The position numbers were made by a program, and so were the translations under genes. 64,000 nt of DNA from Pycnococcus provasolii (taxonomy: Eukaryota > Chlorophyta > Pseudoscourfieldiophyceae > Pseudoscourfieldiales > Pycnococcaceae). The stretch lies in NCBI GenBank assembly GCA_938743325.2, contig OW568877.1, positions 248,001 through 312,000 of the forward strand. Reading direction: 5' to 3'. This document shows, piece after piece, positions 8,369-19,615 of this stretch. Numbering within the stretch: position 1 is the first letter of the stretch; each line of letters starts with the position of its first letter. The notes under the pieces are model-generated. The model did no database searches. It worked only from the letters and a program-made list of their open reading frames with translations, and had not been told where the DNA came from.

Positions 8369-10555
8369 ATGTCGTCGTCGTCGGCCTTGCCCTTGCCCTT
8401 GCCCTTAGGTGATCGGGGTGGGTTAGGGCCTGTCAAGGTGGTGGGTGACCGGCCTCAGTCCGCGGCACACAGAGGTCTCTCCGGCTCTGCTCCTAATGCC
8501 GCAGTTATTCCTGCCTCTGTGTTGCACGCGCAACAAAAACAAGCAGCTACAACCATACAGGCGTCGTACAGGGCCTCGGCAGAACGGAAACGACTCGTGC
8601 AGCAAGGGGTCAAGGTGAAAACGCCTGCAGAACTTAAAGCACGTGAGACCTCAAACCAAGACAGAGAAAATGAACATGGAGGGGCAGAAAGTATACAACA
8701 GACGGTTCTCCCAGAAGGATGGGTCGCGTACTTCGACGATACGTACGCGCGAGAGTTCTACTACAACACCACAACGGGAGAAAGCTCGTGGGTGCCACCG
8801 GAGGGGACGAAGATCGTCACCACCATGCAGAAGAACTCTGCTGAAGATAGCGATAACAACATGTACGCTGACGACTCGTTCGCCACAGATCCAGAGGAGG
8901 CTGGTGTGGACGACGACGACAGTGACACGGATGAGAATGAAGAAGATGACGACGACGACGAAGACGACGAGTTGAAGTCGTCAGACGATGACGACGACGA
9001 CGAAGATGAAGAAGAAGGAGAAGAAGAAGAAGAAGAAGACAACACAGGCGGTGAAAAGCAGCTCAAAAACAAAGAGCGTTCGGCTCTCTCGCCCACGAAC
9101 AAGTCGTCTGCAGACCTGGACGAGCTCGAGGCGCAGCTTGCTGCACTCGCGGCGGAAAATGCTCAGGATCAAACCGAATTCAACATAGACGCAATAGAGC
9201 AAGGCGCAGCCACACTCATTCAGTCACACGTGCGCGGCTCGACGGCACGGAAGGAAACATCACGTCGGCGGCAGCACAAGCGAGAAAACGAAGCGGCGGT
9301 GCGCATCCAAGCAAGCTTCCGCGGCTCAAACGTTCGCCGTGGGCTTGTCAAGCAAGCGCCGCCACCACCACCACCTCCCGACGTGCCTTCACCAGCTGGA
9401 CCGCCTCCGCCACAGCCACCACTATCCGCTGATCTGCCGCGGCCGCCAGCCGCTCCTGCCGCTGTCTCCGCCGCACTTTCCATGCACCTGCCGGCGGCTA
9501 CCGCGCAACCCGCGCTCCCACGAGAGCTAAGCTTCACGGCAATGCGCCCCGCACCAATCAACCTTCGACCCGCGCATGCCGCTTCGCAGGCTACTGCGGC
9601 GCAGGCGAGCATGGCAATGCGATCGACAGTACTCGAAGACAAAATCGTCAGTCACCTTCAGGCAGGTCGTTACCACAAGCTGCCATCCTGCCTGACACAG
9701 GCGTCTGCCATCGGTTGGCCAGCGAACAACACTCTCGTCGTGTCCTCGGAGAAGAGCCTCGAATTGCTCGCAATCGCAGGACGCTTCCGCCGCGCTTGCC
9801 GCAAGCACGCGACGGCGCGGATGCGTGAGCTATTTGAGGAAGCGGAGGCGCTGGAAGTCGGACGCTCGAAGTCGCCCGTGCAGATGGCTCGTTCGAAGGC
9901 GAAGCAGGCGCTTGCCGCCTTGGACGTCTTTGCGATCGCTCGAGAGGCGGCACATCGAGAGAATGTACAGGAATTGAAGGGGGCGAAGGAACGAGCGACG
10001 ATCAAGGGGTACACGCTTGTGGCGGAGTATGCCGATGGTGTGCTTAAGCACATACAGGGTCAGCGCCATGTGCGACAGTGGCTCAAGCAAAAGGAGAAGG
10101 AGAGCCGCGATAAGGCCAAGTCGGACAAACGTGCCGCGCGTGCGGAGCGTCCGATTGCTGTCGTGAACCGTCTTCAAGAGCGCGAGGCGCAGAATGCCAG
10201 CGCATTCCGGCGATGGAAGAAGGTGAAGCGGAAAGAGGCGAGGGCCAACGCGAAAAATGAGATTACACCCACGGCGCTATCAGAGCAAGTGCGCGCCAGT
10301 GTAGCCGCTGGCACGAGCGTGCTGAACAACTGGCAAATGAAGAGTCTCTTGCATCGTGAGATGCAAGCGCGAGCGCGTAACGACAACGAGTTCAAGAAGT
10401 GGAAGGCACGCAAAGACGCGCAGGAGGCTATGGAGCGTCTGCAAGCGCAGAAGGCAAAGATGCAGGAGAATCGCGGTACGACGGGTGCGATGCGTGCCAC
10501 TCACGAGGCGGTGCGAGCCGCGTACATGTTGAGAAGGCCGTTGTTCGAAGTGTAA
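8369..10555 (+). CDS. IQ-motif and WW-domain protein
   Basis: 728 residues. In order: an IQ motif (about 58-76, TIQASYRASAERKRL), a WW domain (about 114-147, LPEGWVAYFDDTY...YYNTTTGESSWVPP, both signature Trp and the YY pair present), a very acidic Asp/Glu tract (about 165-230), two more IQ motifs (about 275-325), a proline-rich linker (about 330-400), and a long Lys/Arg/Glu-rich helical tail. IQ motifs bind calmodulin-type EF-hand proteins and WW binds proline motifs; the Trp-containing basic helices of the tail (RQWLKQKEKE, FKKWKARKDA) resemble microtubule- or cilium-associated coiled-coil proteins, which is only an inference. The start is the first ATG, 13 bases after an in-frame-free leader. 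Convergent with the EF-G gene. Confidence 0.8.
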   Translation: MSSSSALPLPLPLGDRGGLGPVKVVGDRPQSAAHRGLSGSAPNAAVIPASVLHAQQKQAATTIQASYRASAERKRLVQQGVKVKTPAELKARETSNQDRENEHGGAESIQQTVLPEGWVAYFDDTYAREFYYNTTTGESSWVPPEGTKIVTTMQKNSAEDSDNNMYADDSFATDPEEAGVDDDDSDTDENEEDDDDDEDDELKSSDDDDDDEDEEEGEEEEEEDNTGGEKQLKNKERSALSPTNKSSADLDELEAQLAALAAENAQDQTEFNIDAIEQGAATLIQSHVRGSTARKETSRRRQHKRENEAAVRIQASFRGSNVRRGLVKQAPPPPPPPDVPSPAGPPPPQPPLSADLPRPPAAPAAVSAALSMHLPAATAQPALPRELSFTAMRPAPINLRPAHAASQATAAQASMAMRSTVLEDKIVSHLQAGRYHKLPSCLTQASAIGWPANNTLVVSSEKSLELLAIAGRFRRACRKHATARMRELFEEAEALEVGRSKSPVQMARSKAKQALAALDVFAIAREAAHRENVQELKGAKERATIKGYTLVAEYADGVLKHIQGQRHVRQWLKQKEKESRDKAKSDKRAARAERPIAVVNRLQEREAQNASAFRRWKKVKRKEARANAKNEITPTALSEQVRASVAAGTSVLNNWQMKSLLHREMQARARNDNEFKKWKARKDAQEAMERLQAQKAKMQENRGTTGAMRATHEAVRAAYMLRRPLFEV

Positions 10556-10635
10556 CATAGCACGGTACATACATACACTGTTATTGAAGAAACGAAACGA
10601 AACGGAAAAAATAATGGCCGTGTTGATGGATATCG

Positions 10636-13026
10636 TTACTGCTTACTCTTGTTGGCAGCAGCAGCCTTTTTACCCACCAAATCGTCCTGAACATCCTGAG
10701 GGACGGGCGCATGCTTCAGATATTCCATGCTGAATTCGCCCTTACCCTGCGTCGCGCTGCGCAGCTCGCTGCTGTACCCAAACATGTTATTCAGCGGGAT
10801 ATTCGCCTGCATGATCACCTCGTCGCCCTGCTGCTCGCTGTCCATGATCACGCCTTTCCGTCTGTTGATCTGGCTCACGACCGCACCCTGAAATTCCACG
10901 GGAGCAACCACCTCCACGGACATGAGCGGCTCGAGCAGAACAGGCGACGCGGTCTTGATCGCCTCACGCAGCGCGTAGATTGCACACAGCTTGAAGGCGA
11001 GCTCGGAACTGTCGACGGAGTGCTCTGCGCCATCCTCCAGAACGAAACGCAACCGGTTCATCGGGTACCCAATCAAAGGGCCGCTCTGCATCGCCTCCTG
11101 CACGCCCTTGTCGACCGCTGGAACGTAGCTCTCCGAGATGCTGTTTCCCACGAGGCTATTCAAAAATTCGTATTCTTTCCCCTCCTCCTCTGTGATCGGC
11201 TCGATATACCCCGAGATTTTCGCATACTGCCCGCTGCCTCCCGACTGCTTCTTGTGCTGGTACTCAAACTTCGACTTCTGCGTGATCGTCTCCCGGAAGT
11301 TCACACGTGGCTTTCCAAGCTCGACGTCGCATTTGTACTCTCTGCGCATGCGCTCGGCGTAGATGTCAAGGTGCAGCTCTCCCATGCCGCTGATGATCGT
11401 CTCGCCAGACTCCTTGTCCACGTGAACACGGAACGTAGGATCCTCGCGCTGGAATCGCTGCAGTGCCTTGGTGAACGCCTGGCCAGTGTCTTTGCCCGTG
11501 GGCGAGATGGCAAGGCTCATAACCGGATCCTGAATGTGAATGCTCTCCATCGAGTAAGGCTTGGACCCATCCGTGAAGGTGTCTCCGCTGCTGCACTCCA
11601 TGCCAAACACGGCGGCGATTTCGCCGGATGTGACACTGTCGACATCCTCGAGCTCGTCGCTGTGCGTGCGCACGAGGCGCGGAACTTTCACCTTCTTTCC
11701 GGAGGCTATGTTGTGTATGGTCATCCCCTTCTTCAGCGTTCCCTCGTAGATGCGCACGTACGTGAGCTGCCCGTACTTGCCCTCCTCGAGCTTGAATGCG
11801 AGCGAGACGAGAGGGCCGTCAGGATCGCCGCTAAGTGCAACCCTCTGCTCCTCCATTCCCGTGCTGTTGTCGATGGCAACGTTGTCGCGCTGCAGAGGTG
11901 ACGGGAGATAGTCCGTCACGCCGTCGAGGAGCGCCTGCACGCCCTTATTCTTGAATGCCGAGCCGAGGAACACGGGCGCAAAGTCGAGTTTTCGCGTCGC
12001 GCGGTTGATGGCTGCATGGAGCATCTCCTCCGACGGATCTTCGTCGGCAAGGAACACCTCGCCTAGCTCCTCGTCGACGTCAGCGACCGCCTCGATGAGC
12101 TCGTGCCTCTTGGCAAGGCACGCTTCCATCAAGTTCGCTGGTATCTCTTCTTCTCTCACAGTTTCGCCGTGCGCACCGTCGAAGTATCGAGCACACATCT
12201 TCACGAGGTCAACGTGGCCCTCGTGTTGGTCTTCGAGTCCTATGGGATACTGCACCGCGGCGGCGTTGAGCCTCAGCTTCGTGCGCAGCTGTCCAATCAC
12301 CTTGAATGGGTCGGCACCCGCGCGGTCGCACTTGTTGACGAAGCAGAGGCGCGGCACGTTGTACCTCTTCATCTGCCTGTCGACTGTGATGGACTGGCTT
12401 TGCACGCCTCCAACGCTGCACAGCACGAGAATAGCGCCGTCGAGCACGCGCAGTGCGCGCTCCACCTCGACGGTGAAGTCGACGTGCCCTGGCGTGTCAA
12501 TGATGTTGATCTGCGTGTCTTTCCACTTGCAGAACGTCGCCGCGGACTGGATGGTGATGCCCTTTTCTCGTTCAAGTTCCATGCTATCCATTTTTGCGCC
12601 AACTCCATCCTTCCCTCTGACTTCGTGGATGTTGCGTATGCGCCCGGTGTAGAAGAGCACGCGTTCCGTGAGTGTAGTTTTTCCCGAGTCGATGTGCGCG
12701 CTGATCCCGATGTTGCGTATCGTCGAGAGCGCGTCGACGTGCTTCTTGGCGATCACGTGTTGTGCCTTCTGGGGTGCCGCTGCTTCCGCCGCTGCATCTG
12801 CTGCGGCTGAAGCTGCTGCGGCTGACGACGACGACGCGAGCAACCGCGCAAATGACACATTACCACCACCGCCGAAGAACGATGATTGAGGCACGAGTCT
12901 CAAAGACGAGCCCACAGATGATCCCACCACCGAGCCCACAGATGACGACGACGAGCCCACCAAGCCCACCCAGCTTCGGCAACCCGAAGTGACCAAGCCA
13001 ACCAACGAGGACGCGGACGACGACAT
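10636..13026 (-). CDS. GFM1: Mitochondrial elongation factor G (mtEF-G1)
   Basis: 796 residues. All EF-G GTPase signatures are intact: AHIDSGKT (G1, about residues 110-117), the switch region with [16 protein letters not shown] (G3), NKCDRAGAD (G4 with NKxD), then domains II-V ending in [20 protein letters not shown]. It catalyses ribosome translocation in the mitochondrion. The first 85 residues are Ser/Ala/Gly-rich with few acids, fitting a targeting presequence. The ATG at 13026 is the start; three codons upstream only a TTG is available. The downstream gene is convergent, 80 bp away. Confidence 0.95.
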   Translation of the reverse strand: MSSSASSLVGLVTSGCRSWVGLVGSSSSSVGSVVGSSVGSSLRLVPQSSFFGGGGNVSFARLLASSSSAAAASAAADAAAEAAAPQKAQHVIAKKHVDALSTIRNIGISAHIDSGKTTLTERVLFYTGRIRNIHEVRGKDGVGAKMDSMELEREKGITIQSAATFCKWKDTQINIIDTPGHVDFTVEVERALRVLDGAILVLCSVGGVQSQSITVDRQMKRYNVPRLCFVNKCDRAGADPFKVIGQLRTKLRLNAAAVQYPIGLEDQHEGHVDLVKMCARYFDGAHGETVREEEIPANLMEACLAKRHELIEAVADVDEELGEVFLADEDPSEEMLHAAINRATRKLDFAPVFLGSAFKNKGVQALLDGVTDYLPSPLQRDNVAIDNSTGMEEQRVALSGDPDGPLVSLAFKLEEGKYGQLTYVRIYEGTLKKGMTIHNIASGKKVKVPRLVRTHSDELEDVDSVTSGEIAAVFGMECSSGDTFTDGSKPYSMESIHIQDPVMSLAISPTGKDTGQAFTKALQRFQREDPTFRVHVDKESGETIISGMGELHLDIYAERMRREYKCDVELGKPRVNFRETITQKSKFEYQHKKQSGGSGQYAKISGYIEPITEEEGKEYEFLNSLVGNSISESYVPAVDKGVQEAMQSGPLIGYPMNRLRFVLEDGAEHSVDSSELAFKLCAIYALREAIKTASPVLLEPLMSVEVVAPVEFQGAVVSQINRRKGVIMDSEQQGDEVIMQANIPLNNMFGYSSELRSATQGKGEFSMEYLKHAPVPQDVQDDLVGKKAAAANKSKQ

Positions 13027-14277
13027 GTTTCCCAACCCGGATTGTTGTGATCTCTGGGCGAGAAGAGAAGCACGGGAGATATTCTACTCAGGTGGCAGGA
13101 CTCCGAGAGAACAGGGCGCCGCCGACAAGGGGCAACGTCACGCCCGTCCAGGGGCATGATTTCGCAGTGATCTGGGGATGCATCGTTGGGTGTTTTCCGG
13201 GGTCGTCAAGGCCCTTAGGTTCTCCCTTATTAAGGGCTTGCTTGGAGTCATCAAGGCCCATTCATTCATCACCGGCAGGCTACAACAAGGCGGGGGGTCG
13301 AGCTCACCACCACGGACACATGCGCGCGCGCGTCGCTCGCCAGGACGAAGGCTTCGCGGAAGCGGCGTACCTACCTAGGAGTACTGGGAAGAACTACGGC
13401 TTCGGCCTATGCCGCGAATAGCCAAGCGGCTCGAGCAAAGAAAGGTTTCCACTACTACGACAACGCGGACACTGACGCACTCGATCCACTCACAAAGTCT
13501 AAGATCTACGCGGACCTTTTTTTTGTGCACAACGTTATGACATGAGTGTCGAAGATTTGACATCACAAGTTCAACGCCACGCAAGAGGGAAAAGCCGCCA
13601 CGGAGAAGGCAAAGCACTGGAAGGTCCTGAGATCGACAGCCGGGACGACGATGCGTCTCGCCGAAGGCGTGGATCCGCCGCCGCCGCCGGCCGCCGCCGC
13701 CGTTTCGGAGGGTGACGCACTCATGAATGCGCACTTCGACATCCAGCATCCTTGTGCAAAATCGTGCCACCGGACGAGCACGGAGCGCACGCGCTCTCGA
13801 GACGACGACCGCGGTGCGTTGCCTCCTAACAATAACGATGGCGACATTGCCAATGAGGCCCATACCACTGGCAACTGGCAAGGACCCCCCATCGCCCCCC
13901 TTCGCGGTTCACGGAGGATGCCAACCAAGGATATATTATTCTCTTCAAGGGGCACGGGGCACGGGCCCGCGGGGCGGGCCGGGTGAGTGGGAGGTCCCCC
14001 CCCCCTCCCTAAAGGTAAGCCCCCCCCCCGCCAAACAAAAGGTCAGGTGGCGTAGTGGTAATAATCTCAGTCCGGAAAGACAACACCTCCCAAGAAACAC
14101 CCCACGTACCTTAGCTAGGGCCCAGGCTGCCAGGGTGAAGGGAGGGGGGGAGGGAGAACAAGGGGTCCCGAGGTTTTCGCGCCAACCCTTGGAGTGCCCT
14201 TTTTGCCAAGGGAGGGGGAGGTTTTGTCTTTTTTTTCCCATCAAACTTCCCCATCACTTCTTCATCAATCAACCTTG
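13027..14277. other. Intergenic region, possible gene relic
   Basis: 1.25 kb between divergent genes. Several overlapping frames are open but none shows a domain. Around 13410-13545 on the plus strand one frame reads a plausible peptide ending in YADLFFVHNV and then stops, with the preceding coding-like text in another frame, which could be a decayed gene. Homopolymeric C and G runs occupy 13995-14160. Confidence 0.35.
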
Positions 14278-17200
14278 ATGTCCATGGCCATGGCCTCTCC
14301 TTCTTCTTCTTCTCCTTCTTCTTCTTCTTCCGGCCCGTCCTTACCTCCCGGCGTCGTCGGCCTTTTGCGTGGTCATATGGAACTGCAGCTCTCGCAACTT
14401 ACTTGGGCGTCAGCCTTAGATAGGGGTCTTAAGGGGGGTGCTTCTTCGTCTTCGTCTTCTTCGTCTCGTCTTCCTTCGTCGGCGCTCGTTTCTTTGAAAT
14501 GGTGGGGTGCGTCTGCTAATGTCGCAGTTCAAGTGAACGCAACGACGCACCAACTTAAGAGTTTGCAAGTTGGCGCCTCCTCCTCCGCCGCCGCCGAAGA
14601 AGAAGAAAGTCGTGATTCCGCGTCGTGGGAATCTGCAGCCTCCTTGACGTTCCCGCTTCTCAGTGGGCCGAAGTACGTCACGAGGTACCTGAGAGACGCG
14701 CAAGTACTCGTCATGCAAGTCGAAAGCGCGGAGAATAGCAGAGGGCCGCGCATACGAGGTAACGCACAACTGCCGCTCACGCAAGTAGGCGCGCACAAAC
14801 CGCTCGTCACGACGCTCGACGTACACGCACCTAACGGAAAACTATTAGCGACGATGAAAGTGCGAGTGCAGATGACGCTCAACGATACCGTCGGCGAATT
14901 TGAACGGAACGAACACCTCGCGGCTGTAGACGCATCGCTGCCGCTGCACCCGCCGGCGAACGCGAGCTTGCCGGAAGGCGCGGCGAAGCACAGAGCCGCC
15001 GCGAAACACGCCGCGGCGCGGAACGCCGCGAGGGAGGAGAACGTCGTGCTGGAGGCGCCAGGGACACCGCCGCAGCGAACGCCTGCGGCGCCGACAACGC
15101 CAAACGCAGCAGCGGTGGCGAACACGTCCGACGCTGTCGAGGGATTCTTCCGGGTGGTAGACAGCTTCCTCGAAAGTCAACGAACGCGGCTGCTCGAAGT
15201 GTTCCGAGAGTGCGACAAAAACCGCGACGGGAAACTCGAGGCGGCGGAGGTGCGACGCCTTCTTGCCAAGGTTATGGGTGGCAACCAAAATGCTCACAGG
15301 CATACGATAGAGGCGCAGGCGGCGCTGCTTACCGCGCTGCTGGACGTCGACGGCGACAGCGCTGTATCGTACGCGGAGCTCTCCTCAGCCTTCCGTGGGT
15401 GTGAGGCGGCGCTGCGATGGCACGGAACCGCGCAGGCGCGTGGTGCGGTGCGCGCAATCGCCGTGCACCTTCTCGACCACATCGCGGAAATGCCCGACTC
15501 GCTTGGGCGAGACGGCGCCTCACTGCGCGAGGCCAAGGCGTGGGTGCGGCGTGCCGCGCCATGGGCATCCGCCGTGGAAATGCAGCACTTTGTCGCCGCG
15601 CTCGTCGGCGCGCTTGCTCTTGAACAAGGCCTGACCGACCTGACGAGCGGCGAGGCTGTGCGTCCAGACGCGCTGGAGCGTTTTCTGATTGCGCAGGCAC
15701 AAAGCACGGAGGGAGATGATGCACCGAAGAGTGTTGCGCGGCGTACGGCGGTTGCGGCAACGACAACGACGAAGACAACGCGTCGGAGCGCAGCGCCCGT
15801 GGTTCACGCTGTTCCACGCCCAGTGATTTCTGCTCCTGCTCCCGCGCCCACGCCGGAGGCTTCATCGCCGGCCTGGAACGCCGAGCCAAGTGCACAAGTG
15901 GGTGGGAAGCTCAGCCAGCTTATCGAGCGCACCAAGAAGCTGCGCGCACGCGTCGACCATGCATATCAGGCTATCGATGTCAAAAGTGACACGCGGCAAC
16001 AGCGGCAGCAGCCTGAACGTCACGACGATAGGGCATTGGAAAGCGATGAAGAGCCCATGCGCGCTCACAACAAGGGTGAGGTGGATGAGATTGGCTTTCT
16101 TGACGACGACGACGGCGGCGGCGACGACAGCAGTGTTGAGTACGACGAGTACAACGACGACGACGACGACGACGAGGGTAACGTGATGCTATCTGCACAC
16201 GCTGCTGCCATGCAAGGACTCGAAGACCTTATGGAGCTTGACGATGTCGATGACGGTGCTGTGGGTGAGGATGACGCTCTGCTGAACTCGCTATTCTTCA
16301 CGCAAAATGACAATGCTCCAGCCGTGGTGCCTTCAACGGATGCAGGAAGAATGACAAGTCACACGATGCCATTGGAGTCAATTTGGGAGGTGCGATGTGA
16401 GGTGCGCGCGCTCACACTCGCAGATGCTTGCCTGCCACCTCCGGGCAATCTGGTGGCTCTTACGCTGCGCGTGCGGCATGCTTCGTCGCCCGCCTTTCCC
16501 GCATTCGTGGACGCCCGCCGCCTCGCCGAAGGTCACGAAAGCCAGCGGTCAACTCTGTGCACGCTAGGATGTGCGCTGTCTCCTGGGGTTCAGCCGCCAG
16601 AGTTCTGTGCAGTGGAGCTTCGACACGTTGTCGTGTCGCAGGCTGACGGTACGTCGCCCGCCGTGTCCGAGGGCGTTGACGGCTTGATTGGAGTTGGGAT
16701 GCTTCGAATGGACACATCGGACGAGCAGGCTTCGCACGTGCGAAATCCTCTCGAGGCGCAGCCAGTGGGTGAGATGGTGGTTTGCGCAACCACCTTGGCG
16801 GTCGAGTCGCGCAAAGAAGCAACATCAGTGGAGGCGATAAAAGCGGAGGAGATGATTGCGGATGCGAGGGCACAGAAATCGGCTCGGGCGACGTGCTCAG
16901 AGCGCGTGTACTCGTTCGAGGTAGAAGTGCGCCACGTGACGGATCTGCCTCGTGCTCCTCTCGAATGGCAGGCGCGCGAGGTACAGTACTGCATTTGCTA
17001 CCGATTCCCGAGTGAGCCGGAACCTCTAGTGACGACAAGCTCGGCACCAGCGAGCGGCGGTTGTGCATTTCGTGCGCGCGCACGTCATATCATTCGACAG
17101 CACGAGCAAAAGGCACGACAGCTCGGATACGCGGATGCGCGCGAGGAGGTTCTCAGCTTGCTGCACCAGCATGTGGATCATGACGGTGTCGCGGAGCTTC

Positions 17201-18936
17201 GCTTCGAGCTCTGGGCGACGGTAGCTGGCACCGACGAATTTGTGCACGTCGCAACTTCATCCATGCCCGTCGCTGATGTACTGGAGAGCTGCACGGCAGC
17301 ATCGTCGACACGAGGCGGATTGCATTGCGATGTGCCGTTTGACCTCGAGGCGCCGGCCATTTCCGAAGGGTGGGAAGAAAGCGGAACCGTTCCTCACCTG
17401 CACATTTCCGTGGCGTATGAGGCACGGGTGGAAGAGATTGAGGCGGAGGCGGGGGTGGACGAGATGGAGATTGAGGAGCTGAATCATGATGGAGGTGCTA
17501 TTGGTGCATATGACGAGGACGAGGAGGAGAAAGAGGGTCAGGAGGACGAGGATGAGGATGTTTCGCCGATTATTGCGCTGCAGGTGACGCGAGCATGTGG
17601 CATGCGCGACGTGTGCGAGGCGTGTGCACTCAGCCTCGACGAAAATACGTGCCGGCTTGGGCCAAATTCTTACGTCACTATATCGCTCGCTAATGTGCAG
17701 GTGGACGATGCACCGCACGACTTTCTGCTTGCACGCACGCCGCTGGTTGCGCGCAGCTACGTACCGAACTACGATTATGCGAAGGAGGTGGAGGTATCTC
17801 TGGAGCGAGACGAGCTCAGGGACCTGTACTACGACGGCGAGCTTGAAGTTGTCATTTGGCATCGCGAATTCCTCGCAAGCGGTCTGCGCAAGATGCCCGC
17901 AGGTGGACCATCGACATCGTGCGACGATGTGCCAATCGCGCACGCGCGCGTGCCGATGCGCGGGCTGCTGGACAGTTCGTGCGGCTTTCGTGGGTGGATT
18001 GCGCTTCGCCGCGCTCCGCAGCATGCGCTGCGCCAGCCGTCTGCCGAGGGCAGCGCGTCGGACACGGTGGGAGCGCTGCGCGTGTGCTTTGGCGTGCAGA
18101 ACCAGGCGCAGGTGCTGAGACGCTGCACGCTGGGTCGAGGCATACCGAAGCGAGTCGCTCCCAGCGGTCGAGTGCGCGCTACGGTATTCGTGCGTTCGGC
18201 AGTTCTGCCTCGTGGCGTACTCTCTGCGAAAGATCACAATTCTGAGGAGCTGCAGAGGGCCACCACGATTTGTGGAGTGGCGCTACGTTTCCCTGGCGTC
18301 GAGGCGCCTTCGTTCACGCGCACGCGCGTCGCCACGCCATCGGAGTCACACCGTGGTCGCCTCGCGGTGCGCATTGACGACTGCAAGACATTTGTCGTGG
18401 ATGACGCGCGCAGACTTGCCCAGACTTGCGAGACTGAGATGCTTCGCGTGGAGCTCGTACGCAGCGGAGGAGGTGGTGGAGATGGCGGCGGCGGTGGCGG
18501 CTACGAGACGCTAGGAGTTGCCGAGGTGGACCTGCTCGATCTGATTGCCGGCGGCGGCGGTGTCAGCGAAGGGGATCCAAGTAAGCGCTGGCTGTCTCTG
18601 ACTGTACCATTGGTACGGGAGGAAGCTGGGATGGTGGATCGATGTGGTGGAGCTCATGTGAAGGTGAAGGTGCTTTTGGAGATGATGACGATGACGATGA
18701 AGAAGAAGAACAAAGGAAGTAGGGAGGTGGTGGAGGAGGAGGAGGAGGTGGTGGTGGAGGTGGAGGAGCAGGAGGTGGTGGAGGTGGAGGAGCAAGAGGT
18801 GGTGGTGGAGGAGAAGAAGGAGGAGCTGACGAAGTTGGTGGAGCTCATGGAAGCTGAGAAGGAGCTGATGGACCTCACGGAGCAAGAGCTGATGCTTGTT
18901 GGTTGCTTCAGTGGTGACGACGACGAGTACCCGTAG
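14278..18936 (+). CDS. C2CD3: C2CD3-like centriolar C2-domain protein
   Basis: 1552 residues. The N-terminus (SLPPGVVGLLRGHMEL...SLKWWGAS) matches the opening C2-like domain of C2CD3 (LPP-x-V-x-G-x-LR...RWWG). Then: two EF-hands (about 302-335, ECDKNRDGKLEAAE, and about 354-375, DVDGDSAVSYAE), an acidic linker (about 600-670), and at least three further C2-like beta-rich segments (about 700-870, 1094-1245 and 1288-1458). C2CD3 caps the distal centriole and is needed for appendages and cilium assembly, so the organism or one of its stages probably builds flagella. EF-hands are not a feature I know from animal C2CD3. The tail is a Val/Glu-rich low-complexity run. The ATG at 14278 is used because the upstream extension has only a GTG. 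Confidence 0.75.
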   Translation: MSMAMASPSSSSPSSSSSGPSLPPGVVGLLRGHMELQLSQLTWASALDRGLKGGASSSSSSSSRLPSSALVSLKWWGASANVAVQVNATTHQLKSLQVGASSSAAAEEEESRDSASWESAASLTFPLLSGPKYVTRYLRDAQVLVMQVESAENSRGPRIRGNAQLPLTQVGAHKPLVTTLDVHAPNGKLLATMKVRVQMTLNDTVGEFERNEHLAAVDASLPLHPPANASLPEGAAKHRAAAKHAAARNAAREENVVLEAPGTPPQRTPAAPTTPNAAAVANTSDAVEGFFRVVDSFLESQRTRLLEVFRECDKNRDGKLEAAEVRRLLAKVMGGNQNAHRHTIEAQAALLTALLDVDGDSAVSYAELSSAFRGCEAALRWHGTAQARGAVRAIAVHLLDHIAEMPDSLGRDGASLREAKAWVRRAAPWASAVEMQHFVAALVGALALEQGLTDLTSGEAVRPDALERFLIAQAQSTEGDDAPKSVARRTAVAATTTTKTTRRSAAPVVHAVPRPVISAPAPAPTPEASSPAWNAEPSAQVGGKLSQLIERTKKLRARVDHAYQAIDVKSDTRQQRQQPERHDDRALESDEEPMRAHNKGEVDEIGFLDDDDGGGDDSSVEYDEYNDDDDDDEGNVMLSAHAAAMQGLEDLMELDDVDDGAVGEDDALLNSLFFTQNDNAPAVVPSTDAGRMTSHTMPLESIWEVRCEVRALTLADACLPPPGNLVALTLRVRHASSPAFPAFVDARRLAEGHESQRSTLCTLGCALSPGVQPPEFCAVELRHVVVSQADGTSPAVSEGVDGLIGVGMLRMDTSDEQASHVRNPLEAQPVGEMVVCATTLAVESRKEATSVEAIKAEEMIADARAQKSARATCSERVYSFEVEVRHVTDLPRAPLEWQAREVQYCICYRFPSEPEPLVTTSSAPASGGCAFRARARHIIRQHEQKARQLGYADAREEVLSLLHQHVDHDGVAELRFELWATVAGTDEFVHVATSSMPVADVLESCTAASSTRGGLHCDVPFDLEAPAISEGWEESGTVPHLHISVAYEARVEEIEAEAGVDEMEIEELNHDGGAIGAYDEDEEEKEGQEDEDEDVSPIIALQVTRACGMRDVCEACALSLDENTCRLGPNSYVTISLANVQVDDAPHDFLLARTPLVARSYVPNYDYAKEVEVSLERDELRDLYYDGELEVVIWHREFLASGLRKMPAGGPSTSCDDVPIAHARVPMRGLLDSSCGFRGWIALRRAPQHALRQPSAEGSASDTVGALRVCFGVQNQAQVLRRCTLGRGIPKRVAPSGRVRATVFVRSAVLPRGVLSAKDHNSEELQRATTICGVALRFPGVEAPSFTRTRVATPSESHRGRLAVRIDDCKTFVVDDARRLAQTCETEMLRVELVRSGGGGGDGGGGGGYETLGVAEVDLLDLIAGGGGVSEGDPSKRWLSLTVPLVREEAGMVDRCGGAHVKVKVLLEMMTMTMKKKNKGSREVVEEEEEVVVEVEEQEVVEVEEQEVVVEEKKEELTKLVELMEAEKELMDLTEQELMLVGCFSGDDDEYP
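18711..18885 (+). repeat. Purine-rich GGAGGTGGTGGAG minisatellite inside a coding tail
   Basis: A nearly pure-purine run on the plus strand, built from GAGGTGGTGGAGG and AGGAGGTGGTG units, encodes the Val/Glu-rich tail of the C2CD3-like protein. Purine runs of this kind can form triplexes or G-rich structures and change length easily. Confidence 0.7.
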
Positions 18937-19027
18937 TAGTAAGGGTAGGGCGTTTGTTAGCTCGATTTTATACCTATTGTTTTGGGTGTGTATGTACATT
19001 ATAATTATTAATTTATTGAAGCGACAC

Positions 19028-19615
19028 TCACCAAGCAACAGTTGTCCAATAGTTGTCCAACAAACCGTCGTCGCCGTCGTCGTCGGCATTATCAGTAGCG
19101 ATCAAATGGAGGGGCCTGCGGCCTCCGGGACACGCATTGAACGTGGGAAACCCTTGCCAGCACGGGAGGCCGTCGCCATCCACATCCGGGAGGAGGACGA
19201 GCACCCACTCCACCCAAAACAAGATGTCGACGTCCCAGCAACGCGCAGCTACGTCGAGCTCCATGGGTCCTTCGCCGTGCATGGCGTAGGCAGCGCTATG
19301 CACGCTTTTGTAGACTCCTTGTGAGTGCTCCGAACACCTTTCCGCGATGCCGCAGTCGATGCATCGCGGAAACCGCCGGCATACGCCGACGTACCGCGTG
19401 CGAACCAAGCGCAAAGCGCCTTTGGCGACGAGCGCATCGACGCTATCTCGTCGGCGTCGCTCGTCTTCGTTGCGGGGCGTCGGGTCGCGGCGTCGCGCAC
19501 CCGCACGCCAACGCGCCTTGTACACCACTCCGCGTGAGCGATGGCACACGGCGGCGGCGCGCATGGCGCACAACGTCATTCTCGCCCCGATCCTTAGGGG
19601 TTGGCGCGCGTACAT
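19028..19615 (-). CDS. Doubtful small gene
   Basis: 195 codons from the ATG at 19615, or shorter from the ATG at 19579. No family is recognised. The C-terminal half (GVYKSVHSAAYAMHGEGPMELDVAARCWDVDILFWVEW) reads like real protein, while the N-terminal half is Arg-rich and less convincing; a second minus frame (19249-19506) has better-looking codons over part of the same stretch, so an intron or frame change is possible. Position supports a gene: it is convergent with the C2CD3-like gene (91 bp) and divergent from the JmjC gene (228 bp). Confidence 0.3.
   Translation of the reverse strand: MYARQPLRIGARMTLCAMRAAAVCHRSRGVVYKARWRAGARRRDPTPRNEDERRRRDSVDALVAKGALRLVRTRYVGVCRRFPRCIDCGIAERCSEHSQGVYKSVHSAAYAMHGEGPMELDVAARCWDVDILFWVEWVLVLLPDVDGDGLPCWQGFPTFNACPGGRRPLHLIATDNADDDGDDGLLDNYWTTVAW

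Noticed and set aside
13375-13955. Two overlapping minus frames between EF-G and C2CD3-like genes
   Set aside because: No recognisable domain and Arg/Ser-rich text; listed only as a possible relic region.
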